NCBI GenBank assembly: GCA_964036315.1
Contig: OZ038510.1
Span: forward strand, 80,512,849-80,576,848
Direction of reading: 5' to 3'
Origin: Acanthosepion esculentum
Lineage: Eukaryota; Mollusca; Cephalopoda; Sepiida; Sepiidae
Length of the DNA: 64,000 nt
The number at the start of each line of letters is the position of its first letter. Within the stretch, counting starts at the first letter, position 1. The notes under the pieces were generated by a model. That model had not been told where the DNA came from. It saw only the letters and a list, made by a program, of their open reading frames with translations, and ran no database searches. A program made the position numbers and the translations under genes. Below are positions 45,201-58,577 of this stretch, one piece after another.

Positions 45201-46620
45201 TACAGGTATATTATTTAGCAACGAGCAGAACATTATATATACACTAGCGTTCAGAAGGAAATTCGTCGCCATTACCTTCAAATTAAACTTCAAATGTACA
45301 GGCATATTATTTAGCAACGAGCAGAACATTATATATACACTAGCGTTCAGAAGGAAATTCGTCGCCATAACCTTCAACTTAAACTTTAAATGTACAGGTA
45401 TATTATTTAGCAACGAGCAGAACATTATATATACACTAGCGTTCAGAAGGAAATTCGTCGCCATAACCTTCAACTTAAACTTTAAATGTACATGTATATT
45501 ATTTAGCAACGAGCAGAACATTATATATACACTAGCGTTCAGAAGAAAATTCATCGCCATTACCTTCAACTTAAACATTAAATGTACAGGTATATTATTT
45601 AGCAACGAGCAGAACATTATATATACACTAGCGTTCAGAAGAAAATTCATCGCCATTACCTTCAACTTAAACATTAAATGTACAGGTATATTATTTAGCA
45701 ACGAGCAGAACATTATATATACACTAGCGTTCAGAAGGAAATTCGTCGCCATTACCTTCAAATTAAACTTCAAATGTACAGGTATATTATTTAGCAACGA
45801 GCAGAACATTATATATACACTAGCGTTTAGAAGGAAATTCATCGCCATTACCTTCAACTTAAACCTTAAATGTACAGGTATATTATTTAGCAACGAGCAG
45901 AACATTATATATACACTAGCGTTCAGAAGGAAATTCGTCGACATAACCTTCAACTTAAACTTTAAATGTACAGGTATATTATTTAGCAACGAGCAGAACA
46001 TTATATATACACTAGCGTTCAGAAGGAAATTCATCGCCATTACCTTCAACTTAAACATTAAATGTACAGGTATATTATTTAGCAACGAGCAGAACATTAT
46101 ATATACACTAGCGTTCAGAAGGAAATTCATCGCCATTACCTTCAACTTAAACCTTAAATGTACAGGTATATTATTTAGCAACGAGCAGAACATTATATAT
46201 ACACTAGCGTTCAGAAGGAAATTCGTCGCCATTACCTTCAAATTAAACTTCAAATGTACAGGCATATTATTTAGCAACGAGCAGAACATTATATATACAC
46301 TAGCGTTCAGAAGGAAATTCGTCGCCATAACCTTCAACTTAAACTTTAAATGTACAGGTATATTATTTAGCAACGAGCAGAACATTATATATACACTAGC
46401 GTTCAGAAGGAAATTCGTCGCCATAACCTTCAACTTAAACTTTAAATGTACAGGTATATTATTTAGCAACGAGCAGAACATTATATATACACTAGCGTTC
46501 AGAAGAAAATTCATCGCCATTACCTTCAACTTAAACATTAAATGTACAGGTATATTATTTAGCAACGAGCAGAACATTATATATACACTAGCGTTCAGAA
46601 GAAAATTCATCGCCATAACC
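45201..46620. repeat. Ten-monomer-offset duplication (960 bp)
   Basis: About four to five monomers at 45,200-45,660 recur at 46,160-46,620. Both contain AAATTAAACTTCAAATG followed by GGCATATT (45,301 and 46,261), two monomers with ATAACC and site 89 T, and an AGAAGAAAATTC monomer. A GTCGAC monomer lies between them at 45,937. Confidence 0.8.
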
Positions 46621-49100
46621 TTCAACTTAAACCTTAAATGTACAGGTATATTATATACCAACGAGCAGAACATTATATATACACTAGCGTTCAGAAGGAA
46701 ATTGGTCGCCATTACCTTCAACTTAAACCTTAAATGTACAGGTATATTATTTAGCAACGAGCAGAACATTATATATACACTAGCATTCAGAAGGAAATTC
46801 GTCGCCATAACCTTCAACTTAAACCTTAAATGTACAGGTATATTATATACCAACGAGCAGAACATTATATATACACTAGCGTTCAGAAGGAAATTTGTCG
46901 CCATTACCTTCAACTTAAACCTTAAATGTACAGATATATTATTTAGCAACGAGCAGAACATTATATATACACTAGCGTTCAGAAGGAAATTCAGCGCCAT
47001 TACCTTCAACTTAAACTTTAAATGTACAGGTATATTATTTAGCAACGAGCAGAACATTATATATACACTAGCGTTCAGAAGGAAATTCGTCGGCATTACC
47101 TTCAACTTAAACCTTAAATATACTGGTATATTATTTAGCAACGAGCAGAACATTATATATACACTAGCGTTCAGAAGGAAATTCGTCGCCATAACCTTCA
47201 ACTTAAACCTTAAATGTACAGGTATATTATTTAGCAACGAGCAGAACATTATATATACACTAGCGTTCAGAAGGAAATTCGTCGGCATTACCTTCAACTT
47301 AAACCTTAAATGTACAGGTATATTATTTAGCAACGAGCAGAACATTATATATACACTAGCGTTCAGAAGGAAATTCGTCGCCATTACCTTCAACTTAAAC
47401 CTTAAATGTACAGGTATATTATTTAGCAACGAGCAGAACATTATATATACACTAGCGTTCAGAAGGAAATTCGTCGCCATTACCTTCAACTTAAACCTTA
47501 AATGTACAGGTATATTATTTAGCAACGAGCAGAACATTATATATACACTAGCGTTCAGAAGGAAATTCGTCGCCATAACCTTCAACTTAAACTTTAAATG
47601 TACAGGTATATTATTTAGCAACGAGCAGAACATTATATATACACTAGCGTTCAGAAGGAAATTCGTCGGCATTACATCCAACTTAAACCTTAAATGTACT
47701 GGTATATTATTTAGCAACGAGCAGAACATTATATATACACTAGCGTTCAGAAGGAAATTCGTCGGCATTACCTTCAACTTAAACCTTAAATGTACTGGTA
47801 TATTATTTAGCAACGAGCAGAATATTATATATACACTTGCGTTCAGATGGAAATTCATCGCCATTACCTTCAACTTAAACTTTAAATGTACAGGCATATT
47901 ATTTAGCAACGAGCAGAACATTATATATACACTAGCGTTCAGAAGCAAATTCGTCGCCATTACCTTCAACTTAAACGTTAAATGTACAGGTATATTATAT
48001 AGCAACGAGCAGAATATTATATATACACTTGCGTTCAGATGGAAATTCATCGCCATTACCTTCAACTTAAACCTTAAATGTACTGGTATATTATTTAGCA
48101 ACGAGCAGAATATTATATATACACTTGCGTTCAGATGGAAATTCGTCGCCATTACCTTCAACTTAAACCTGAAATGTACAGGTATATTATTTAGCAACGA
48201 GCAGAACATTATATATACACTAGCGTTCAGAAGGAAATTCATCGCCATTACCTTCAACTTAAACATTAAATGTACAGGTATATTATTTAGCAACGAGCAG
48301 AACATTATATATACACTAGCGTTCAGAAGGAAATTCATCGCCATTACCTTCAACTTAAACCTTAAATGTACAGGTATATTATTTAGCAACGAGCAGAACA
48401 TTATATATACACTAGCGTTCAGAAGGAAATTCGTCGCCATTAACTCCAACTTAAACTTTAAATGTACAGGTATATTATTTAGCAACGAGCAGAACATTAT
48501 ATATACACTAGCGTTCATATGGAAATTCGTCGCCATAACCTTCAACTTAAACCTTAAATGTACAGGTATATTATATAGCAACGAGCAGAATATTATATAT
48601 ACACTAGCGATCAGATGGAAATTCATCGCCATTACCTTCAACTTAAACTTTAAATGTACAGGTATATTATTTAGCAACGAGCAGAACATTATATATACAC
48701 TAGCGTTCAGAAGGAAATTCATCGGCATTACCTTCAACTTAAACCTTAAATGTACAAGTATATTATTTAGCAACGAGCAGAACATTATATATACACTAGC
48801 GTTCAGAAGGAAATTCGTCGCCATAACCTTCAACTTAAACCTTAAATGTACAGGTATATTATTTAGCAACGAGCAGAACATTATATATACCCTAGCGTTC
48901 AGAAGGAAATTCGTCGCCATAACCTTCAACTTAAACCTTAAATGTACAGGTATATTATATACCAACGAGCAGAACATTATATATACACTAGCGTTCAGAA
49001 GGAAATTGGTCGCCATTACCTTCAACTTAAACCTTAAATGTACAGGTATATTATTTAGCAACGAGCAGAACATTATATATACACTAGCGTTCAGAAGGAA
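46621..49100. repeat. Monomers with GTCGGC and TATACCAACG variants; left partner of a 58-monomer offset
   Basis: GTCGGC (site 69 G) monomers at 47,089, 47,281, 47,665 and 47,761 have partners at 52,657, 52,849, 53,233 and 53,329, each exactly 5,568 bp (58 monomers) to the right. The following AATATT/CTTGCG/AGATGG monomers near 48,000 also match near 53,570. TATACCAACG occurs near 46,652, 46,848 and 48,957. The block at 49.1-52.4 kb therefore sits between two copies of this segment. Confidence 0.82.
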
Positions 49101-52100
49101 ATTCAGCGCCATTACCTTCAACTTAAACCTTAAATGTACAGGTATATTATTTAGCAACGAGCAGAACATTATATATACACTAGCGTTCAGAAGGAAATTC
49201 GTCGCCATTACCTTCAACTTAAACTTTAAATGTACAGGTATATTATTTAGCAACGAGCAGAACATTATATATACACTAGCGTTCAGAAGGAAATTCGTCG
49301 CCATTACCTTCAACTTAAACTTTAAATGTACAGGTATATTATTTAGCAACGAGCAGAACATTATATATACACTAGCGTTCAGAAGGAAATTCGTCGCCAT
49401 TACCTTCAACTTAAACTTTAAATGTACAGGTATATTATTTAGCAACGAGCAGAACATTATATATACACTAGCGTTCAGAAGGAAATTCGTCGCCATTACC
49501 TTCAACTTAAACTTTAAATGTACAGGTATATTATTTAGCAACGAGCAGAACATTATATATACACTAGCGTTCAGAAGGAAATTCGTCGCCATTACCTTCA
49601 ACTTAAACTTTAAATGTACAGGTATATTATTTAGCAACGAGCAGAACATTATATATACACTAGCGTTCAGAAGGAAATTCGTCGCCATTACCTTCAACTT
49701 AAACTTTAAATGTACAGGTATATTATTTAGCAACGAGCAGAACATTATATATACACTAGCGTTCAGAAGGAAATTCGTCCCCATTACCTTCAACTTAAAC
49801 TTTAAATGTACATGTATATTATTTAGCAACGAGCAGAACATTATATATACACTAGCGTTCAGAAGGAAATTCGTCGCCATTACCTTCAACTTAAACTTTA
49901 AATGTACAGGTATATTATTTAGCAACGAGCAAAACATTATATATACACTAGCGTTCAGAAGGAAATTCGTCGCCATTACCTTCAACTTAAACTTTAAATG
50001 TACAGGTATATTATTTAGCAACGAGCAGAACATTATATATACACTAGCGTTCAGAAGGAAATTCGTCGCCATTACCTTCAACTTAAACTTTAAATGTACA
50101 GGTATATTATTTCGCAACGAGCAGAACATTATATATACACTAGCGTTCAGAAGGAAATTCGTCGCCATTACCTTCAACTTAAACTTTAAATGTACAGGTA
50201 TATTATTTAGCAACGAGCAGAACATTATATATACACTAGCGTTCAGAAGGAAATTCGTCGCCATTACCTTCAACTTAAACTTTAAATGTACAGGTATATT
50301 ATTTAGCAACGAGCAGAACATTATATATACACTAGCGTTCAGAAGGAAATTCGTCGCCATTACCTTCAACTTAAACTTTAAATGTACAGGTATATTATTT
50401 AGCAACGAGCAGAACATTATATATACACTAGCGTTCAGAAGGAAATTCGTCGCCATTACCTTCAACTTAAACTTTAAATGTACAGGTATATTATTTAGCA
50501 ACGAGCAGAACATTATATATACACTAGCGTTCAGAAGGAAATTCGTCGCCATTACCTTCAACTTAAACTTTAAATGTACAGGTATATTATTTAGCAACGA
50601 GCAGAACATTATATATACACTAGTGTTCAGAAGGAAATTCGTCGCCATTACCTTCAACTTAAACTTTAAATGTACAGGTATATTATTTAGCAACGAGCAG
50701 AACATTATATATACACTAGCGTTCAGAAGGAAATTCGTCGCCATTACCTTCAACTTAAACTTTAAATGTACAGGTATATTATTTAGCAACGAGCAGAACA
50801 TTATATATACACTAGCGTTCAGAAGGAAATTCGTCGCCATTACCTTCAACTTAAACTTCAAATGTACAGGTATATTATTTAGCAACGAGCAGAACATTAT
50901 ATATACACTAGCGTTCAGAAGGAAATTCGTCGCCATTACCTTCAACTTAAACTTTAAATGTACAGGTATATTATTTAGCAACGAGCAGAACATTATATAT
51001 ACACTAGCGTTCAGAAGGAAATTCGTCGCCATTACCTTCAACTTAAACTTTAAATGTACAGGTATATTATTTAGCAACGAGCAGAACATTATATATACAC
51101 TAGCGTTCAGAAGGAAATTCGTCGCCATTACCTTCAACTTAAACTTTAAATGTACAGGTATATTATTTAGCAAGAAGCAGAACATTATATATACACTAGC
51201 GTTCAGAAGGAAATTCGTCGCCATTACCTTCAACTTAAACTTTAAATGTACAGGTATATTATTTAGCAACGAGCAGAACATTATATATACACTAGCGTTC
51301 AGAAGGAAATTCGTCGCCATTACCTTCAACTTAAACTTTAAATGTACAGGTATATTATTTAGCAACGAGCAGAACATTATATATACACTAGCGTTCAGAA
51401 GGAAATTCGTCGCCATTACCTTCAACTTAAACTTTAAATGTACAGGTATATTATTTAGCAACGAGCAGAACATTATATATACACTAGCGTTCAGAATGAA
51501 ATTCGTCGCCATTACCTTCAACTTAAACTTTAAATGTACAGGTATATTATTTAGCAACGAGCAAAACATTATATATACACTAGCGTTCAGAAGGAAATTC
51601 GTCGCCATTACCTTCAACTTAAACCTTAAATGTACAGGTATATTATTTAGCAACGAGCATAACATTATATATACACTAGCGTTCAGAAGGAAATTCGTCG
51701 CCATTACCTTCAACTTAAACTTTAAATGTACAGGTATATTATTTAGCAACGAGCAGAACATTATATATACACTAGCGTTCAGAAGGAAATTCGTCGCCAT
51801 TACCTTCAACTTAAACTTTAAATGTACAGGTATATTATTTAGCAACGAGCAGAACATTATATATACACTAGCGTTCAGAAGGAAATTCGTCGCCATTACC
51901 TTCAACTTAAACTTTAAATGTACAGGTATATTATTTAGCAACGAGCAGAACATTATATATACACTAGCGTTCAGAAGGAAATTCGTCGCCATTACCTTCA
52001 ACTTAAACTTTAAATGTACAGGTATATTATTTAGCAACGAGCAGAACATTATATATACACTAGCGTTCAGAAGGAAATTCGTCGCCATTACCTTCAACTT

Positions 52101-52370
52101 AAACTTTAAATGTACAGGTATATTATTTAGCAACGAGCAGAACATTATATATACACTAGCGTTCAAAAGGAAATTCGTCGCCATTACCTTCAACTTAAAC
52201 TTTAAATGTACAGGTATATTATTTAGCAACGAGCAGAACATTATATATACACTAGCGTTCAGAAGGAAATTCGTCGCCATTACCTTCAACTTAAACTTTA
52301 AATGTACAGGTATATTATTTAGCAACGAGCAGAACATTATATATACACTAGCGTTCAGAAGGAAATTCAG
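49101..52370. repeat. Homogeneous block of about 34 near-identical monomers
   Basis: Nearly every monomer carries the same haplotype: G at site 5, G at site 65, T at site 74 and T at site 89. I counted about a dozen private substitutions in roughly 3.26 kb, for example near 49,790, 49,812, 49,931, 50,113, 50,624, 50,857, 51,174, 51,497, 51,563, 51,659 and 52,165. Elsewhere several haplotypes alternate from copy to copy. Both borders carry a rare ATTCAGCGCC monomer (49,101 and 52,365, exactly 34 monomers apart). This looks like a recent expansion by single-monomer steps rather than by long blocks. Confidence 0.88.
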
Positions 52371-53009
52371 CGCCATTACCTTCAACTTAAACTTTAAATG
52401 TACAGGTATATTATTTAGCAACGAGCAGAACATTATATATACACTAGCGTTCAGAAGGAAATTCGTCGCCATTACCTTCAACTTAAACCTTAAATGTACA
52501 AGTATATTATTTAGCAATGAGCAGAACATTATATATACACTAGCGTTCAGAAGGAAATTCGTCGCCATAACCTTCAACTTAAACTTTAAATGTACAGGTA
52601 TATTATTTAGCAACGAGCAGAACATTATATATACACTAGCGTTCAGAAGGAAATTCGTCGGCATTACCTTCAACTTAAACCTTAAATGTACTGGTATATT
52701 ATTTAGCAACGAGCAGAACATTATATATACACTAGCGTTCAGAAGGAAATTCGTCGCCATAACCTTCAACTTAAACCTTAAATGTACAGGTATATTATTT
52801 AGCAACGAGCAGAACATTATATATACACTAGCGTTCAGAAGGAAATTCGTCGGCATTACCTTCAACTTAAACCTTAAATGTACAGGTATATTATTTAGCA
52901 ACGAGCAGAACATTATATATACACTAGCGTTCAGAAGGAAATTCGTCGCCATTACCTTCAACTTAAACCTTAAATGTACAGGTATATTATTTAGCAACGA
53001 GCAGAACAT

Positions 53010-55793
53010 TATATATACACTAGCGTTCAGAAGGAAATTCGTCGCCATTACCTTCAACTTAAACCTTAAATGTACAGGTATATTATTTAGCAACGAGCAG
53101 AACATTATATATACACTAGCGTTCAGAAGGAAATTCGTCGCCATAACCTTCAACTTAAACTTTAAATGTACAGGTATATTATATAGCAACGAGCAGAACA
53201 TTATATATACACTAGCGTTCAGAAGGAAATTCGTCGGCATTACCTTCAACTTAAACCTTAAATGTACTGGTATATTATTTAGCAACGAGCAGAACATTAT
53301 ATATACACTAGCGTTCAGAAGGAAATTCGTCGGCATTACCTTCAACTTAAACGTTAAATGTACAGGTATATTATATAGCAACGAGCAGAATATTATATAT
53401 ACACTTGCGTTCAGATGGAAATTCATCGCCATTACCTTCAACTTAAACCTTAAATGTACTGGTATATTATTTAGCAACGAGCAGAATATTATATATACAC
53501 TTGCGTTCAGATGGAAATTCGTCGCCATTACCTTCAACTTAAACCTTAAATGTACAGGTATATTATTTAGCAACGAGCAGAATATTATATATACACTTGC
53601 GTTCAGATGGAAATTCGTCGCCATTACCTTCAACTTAAACCTTAAATGTACAGGTATATTATTTAGCAACGAGCAGAACATTATATATACACTAGCGTTC
53701 AGAAGGAAATTCGTCGCCATTACCTTCAACTTAAACCTTAAATGTACAGGTATATTATTTAGCAACGAGCAGAACATTATATATACACTAGCGTTCAGAT
53801 GGAAATTCATCGCCATTACCTTCAACTTAAACTTTAAATGTACAGGTATATTATTTAGCAACGAGCAGAACATTATATATACACTAGCGTTCAGAAGGAA
53901 ATTCATCGCCATTACCTTCAACTTAAACGTTAAATGTACAGGTATATTATTTAGCAACGAGCAGAACATTATATATACACTAGCGTTCAGATGGAAATTC
54001 ATCGCCATTACCTTCAACTTAAACATTAAATGTACAGGTATATTATATAGCAACGAGCAGAACATTATATATACACTAGCGTTCAGAAGGAAATTCATCG
54101 CCATTACCTTCAACTTAAACCTTAAATGTACAGGTATATTATATAGCAACGAGCAGAACATTATATATACACTAGCGTTCAGAAGGAAATTCGTCGCCAT
54201 TACCTTCAACTTAAACATTAAATGTACAGGTATATTATTTAGCAACGAGCAGACCATTATATATACACTAGCGTTCAGAAGGAAATTCGTCGCCATTACC
54301 TTCAACTTAAACATTAAATGTACAGGTATATTATTTAGCAACGAGCAGAACATTATATATACACTAGCGTTCAGATGGAAATTCATCGCCATTACCTTCA
54401 ACTTAAACCTTAAATGTACAGGTATATTATATAGCAACGAGCAGAACATTATATATACACTAGCGTTCAGAAGGAAATTCGTCGCCATTACCTTCAACTT
54501 AAACATTAAATGTACAGGTATATTATATAGCAACGAGTAGAACATTATATATACACTAGCGTTCAGAAGGAAATTCATCGCCATTACCTTCAACTTAAAC
54601 CTTAAATGTACAGGTATATTATTTAGCAACGAGCAGAACATTATATATACACTAGCGTTCAGAAGGAAATTCATCGCCATTACCTTCAACTTAAACTTTA
54701 AATTTACAGGTATATTATTTAGCAACGAGCAGAACATTATATATACACTACCGTTCAGATGGAAATTCATCGCCATTACCCTCAACTTAAACTTTAAATT
54801 TACAGGTATATTATTTAGCAACGAGCAGAACATTATATATACACTAGCGTTCAGATGGAAATTCGTCGCCATAACATTCAACTTAAACCTTAAATGTACA
54901 GGTATATTATTTAGCAACGAGCAGAACATTATATATACACTAGCGTTCAGAAGGAAATTCATCGCCATTACCTTCAACTTAAACCTTATATGTACAGGTA
55001 TATTATTTAGCAACGAGCAGAACATTATATATACACTAGCGTTCAGAAGGAAATTCGTCGCCATTACCTTCAACTTAAACCTTAAATGTACAGGTATATT
55101 ATTTAGCAACGAGCAGAACATTATATATACACTAGCGTTCAGAAGGAAATTCGTCGCCATTACCTTCAACTTAAACCTTAAATGTACAGGTATATTATAT
55201 AGCAACGAGCAGAACATTATATATACACTAGCGTTCAGAAGGAAATTCATCGCCATTACCTTCAAATTAAACCTTAAATGTACAGGTATATTATATAGCA
55301 ACGAGCAGAATATTATATATACACTAGCGTTCAGAAGGAAATTCGTCGCCATTACCTTCAACTTAAACCTTAAATGTACAGGTATATTATATAGCAACGA
55401 GCAGAACATTATATATACACTAGCGTTCAGAAGGAAATTCATCGCCATTACCTTCAAATTAAACTTTAAATGTACAGGTATATTATATAGCAACGAGCAG
55501 AACATTATATATACACTAGCGTTCAGAAGGAAATTCATCGCCATTACCTTCAAATTAAACTTTAAATGTACAGGTATATTATATAGCAACGAGCAGAACA
55601 TTATATATACACTAGCGTTCAGAAGGAAATTCATCGCCATTACCTTCAACTTAAACCTTAAATGTACAGGTATATTATATAGCAACGAGCAGAATATTAT
55701 ATATACACTAGCGTTCAGATGGAAATTCATCGCCATTACCTTCAACTTAAACTTTAAATGTACAGGTATATTATTTAGCAACGAGCAGAACAT
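53010..55793. repeat. 29-monomer higher-order block, copy 1 (2,784 bp)
   Basis: Matches the following 2,784 bp. Markers are GTCGGC at 53,233 (partner 56,017), AGACCATT near 54,253 (57,037), CGAGTAGAAC near 54,535 (57,319), AAATTTACAGG near 54,700 (57,484), and runs of CAAATTAAAC monomers. The borders are approximate, within about 100 bp. Differences include a site-15 mismatch near 53,195 and ACCGTTCAG near 54,750. Confidence 0.85.
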
Positions 55794-58577
55794 TATATAT
55801 ACACTAGCGTTCAGAAGGAAATTCGTCGCCATTACCTTCAACTTAAACCTTAAATGTACAGGTATATTATTTAGCAACGAGCAGAACATTATATATACAC
55901 TAGCGTTCAGAAGGAAATTCGTCGCCATAACCTTCAACTTAAACTTTAAATGTACAGGTATATTATTTAGCAACGAGCAGAACATTATATATACACTAGC
56001 GTTCAGAAGGAAATTCGTCGGCATTACCTTCAACTTAAACCTTAAATGTACTGGTATATTATTTAGCAACGAGCAGAACATTATATATACACTAGCGTTC
56101 AGAAGGAAATTCGTCGGCATTACCTTCAACTTAAACGTTAAATGTACAGGTATATTATATAGCAACGAGCAGAATATTATATATACACTTGCGTTCAGAT
56201 GGAAATTCATCGCCATTACCTTCAACTTAAACCTTAAATGTACTGGTATATTATTTAGCAACGAGCAGAATATTATATATACACTTGCGTTCAGATGGAA
56301 ATTCGTCGCCATTACCTTCAACTTAAACCTTAAATGTACAGGTATATTATTTAGCAACGAGCAGAATATTATATATACACTTGCGTTCAGATGGAAATTC
56401 GTCGCCATTACCTTCAACTTAAACCTTAAATGTACAGGTATATTATTTAGCAACGAGCAGAACATTATATATACACTAGCGTTCAGAAGGAAATTCGTCG
56501 CCATTACCTTCAACTTAAACCTTAAATGTACAGGTATATTATTTAGCAACGAGCAGAACATTATATATACACTAGCGTTCAGATGGAAATTCATCGCCAT
56601 TACCTTCAACTTAAACTTTAAATGTACAGGTATATTATTTAGCAACGAGCAGAACATTATATATACACTAGCGTTCAGAAGGAAATTCATCGCCATTACC
56701 TTCAACTTAAACGTTAAATGTACAGGTATATTATTTAGCAACGAGCAGAACATTATATATACACTAGCGTTCAGATGGAAATTCATCGCCATTACCTTCA
56801 ACTTAAACATTAAATGTACAGGTATATTATATAGCAACGAGCAGAACATTATATATACACTAGCGTTCAGAAGGAAATTCATCGCCATTACCTTCAACTT
56901 AAACCTTAAATGTACAGGTATATTATATAGCAACGAGCAGAACATTATATATACACTAGCGTTCAGAAGGAAATTCGTCGCCATTACCTTCAACTTAAAC
57001 ATTAAATGTACAGGTATATTATTTAGCAACGAGCAGACCATTATATATACATTAGCGTTCAGAAGGAAATTCGTCGCCATTACCTTCAACTTAAACATTA
57101 AATGTACAGGTATATTATTTAGCAACGAGCAGAACATTATATATACACTAGCGTTCAGATGGAAATTCATCGCCATTACCTTCAACTTAAACCTTAAATG
57201 TACAGGTATATTATATAGCAACGAGCAGAACATTATATATACACTAGCGTTCAGAAGGAAATTCGTCGCCATTACCTTCAACTTAAACATTAAATGTACA
57301 GGTATATTATATAGCAACGAGTAGAACATTATATATACACTAGCGTTCAGAAGGAAATTCATCGCCATTACCTTCAACTTAAACCTTAAATGTACAGGTA
57401 TATTATTTAGCAACGAGCAGAACATTATATATACACTAGCGTTCAGAAGGAAATTCATCGCCATTACCTTCAACTTAAACTTTAAATTTACAGGTATATT
57501 ATTTAGCAACGAGCAGAACATTATATATACACTAGCGTTCAGATGGAAATTCATCGCCATTACCCTCAACTTAAACTTTAAATTTACAGGTATATTATTT
57601 AGCAACGAGCAGAACATTATATATACACTAGCGTTCAGATGGAAATTCGTCGCCATAATATTCAACTTAAACCTTAAATGTACAGGTATATTATTTAGCA
57701 ACGAGCAGAACATTATATATACACTAGCGTTCAGAAGGAAATTCATCGCCATTACCTTCAACTTAAACCTTATATGTACAGGTATATTATTTAGCAACGA
57801 GCAGAACATTATATATACACTAGCGTTCAGAAGGAAATTCGTCGCCATTACCTTCAACTTAAACCTTAAATGTACAGGTATATTATTTAGCAACGAGCAG
57901 AACATTATATATACACTAGCGTTCAGAAGGAAATTCGTCGCCATTACCTTCAACTTAAACCTTAAATGTACAGGTATATTATATAGCAACGAGCAGAACA
58001 TTATATATACACTAGCGTTTAGAAGGAAATTCATCGCCATTACCTTCAAATTAAACCTTAAATGTACAGGTATATTATATAGCAACGAGCAGAATATTAT
58101 ATATACACTAGCGTTCAGAAGGAAATTCGTCGCCATTACCTTCAACTTAAACCTTAAATGTACAGGTATATTATATAGCAACGAGCAGAACATTATATAT
58201 ACACTAGCGTTCAGAAGGAAATTCATCGCCATTACCTTCAAATTAAACTTTAAATGTACAGGTATATTATATAGCAACGAGCAGAACATTATATATACAC
58301 TAGCGTTCAGAAGGAAATTCATCGCCATTACCTTCAAATTAAACTTTAAATGTACAGGTATATTATATAGCAACGAGCAGAACATTATATATACACTAGC
58401 GTTCAGAAGGAAATTCATCGCCATTACCTTCAACTTAAACCTTAAATGTACAGGTATATTATATAGCAACGAGCAGAATATTATATATACACTAGCGTTC
58501 AGATGGAAATTCATCGCCATTACCTTCAACTTAAACTTTAAATGTACAGGTATATTATTTAGCAACGAGCAGAACAT
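55794..58577. repeat. 29-monomer higher-order block, copy 2
   Basis: Direct tandem partner of the preceding block. Private changes include ACATTAGCG near 57,052 and ATAATATTC near 57,657. Its last 21 monomers (from about 56,562) were copied again immediately to the right. The third copy therefore uses the same right border as this one, near 58,577. Confidence 0.85.
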
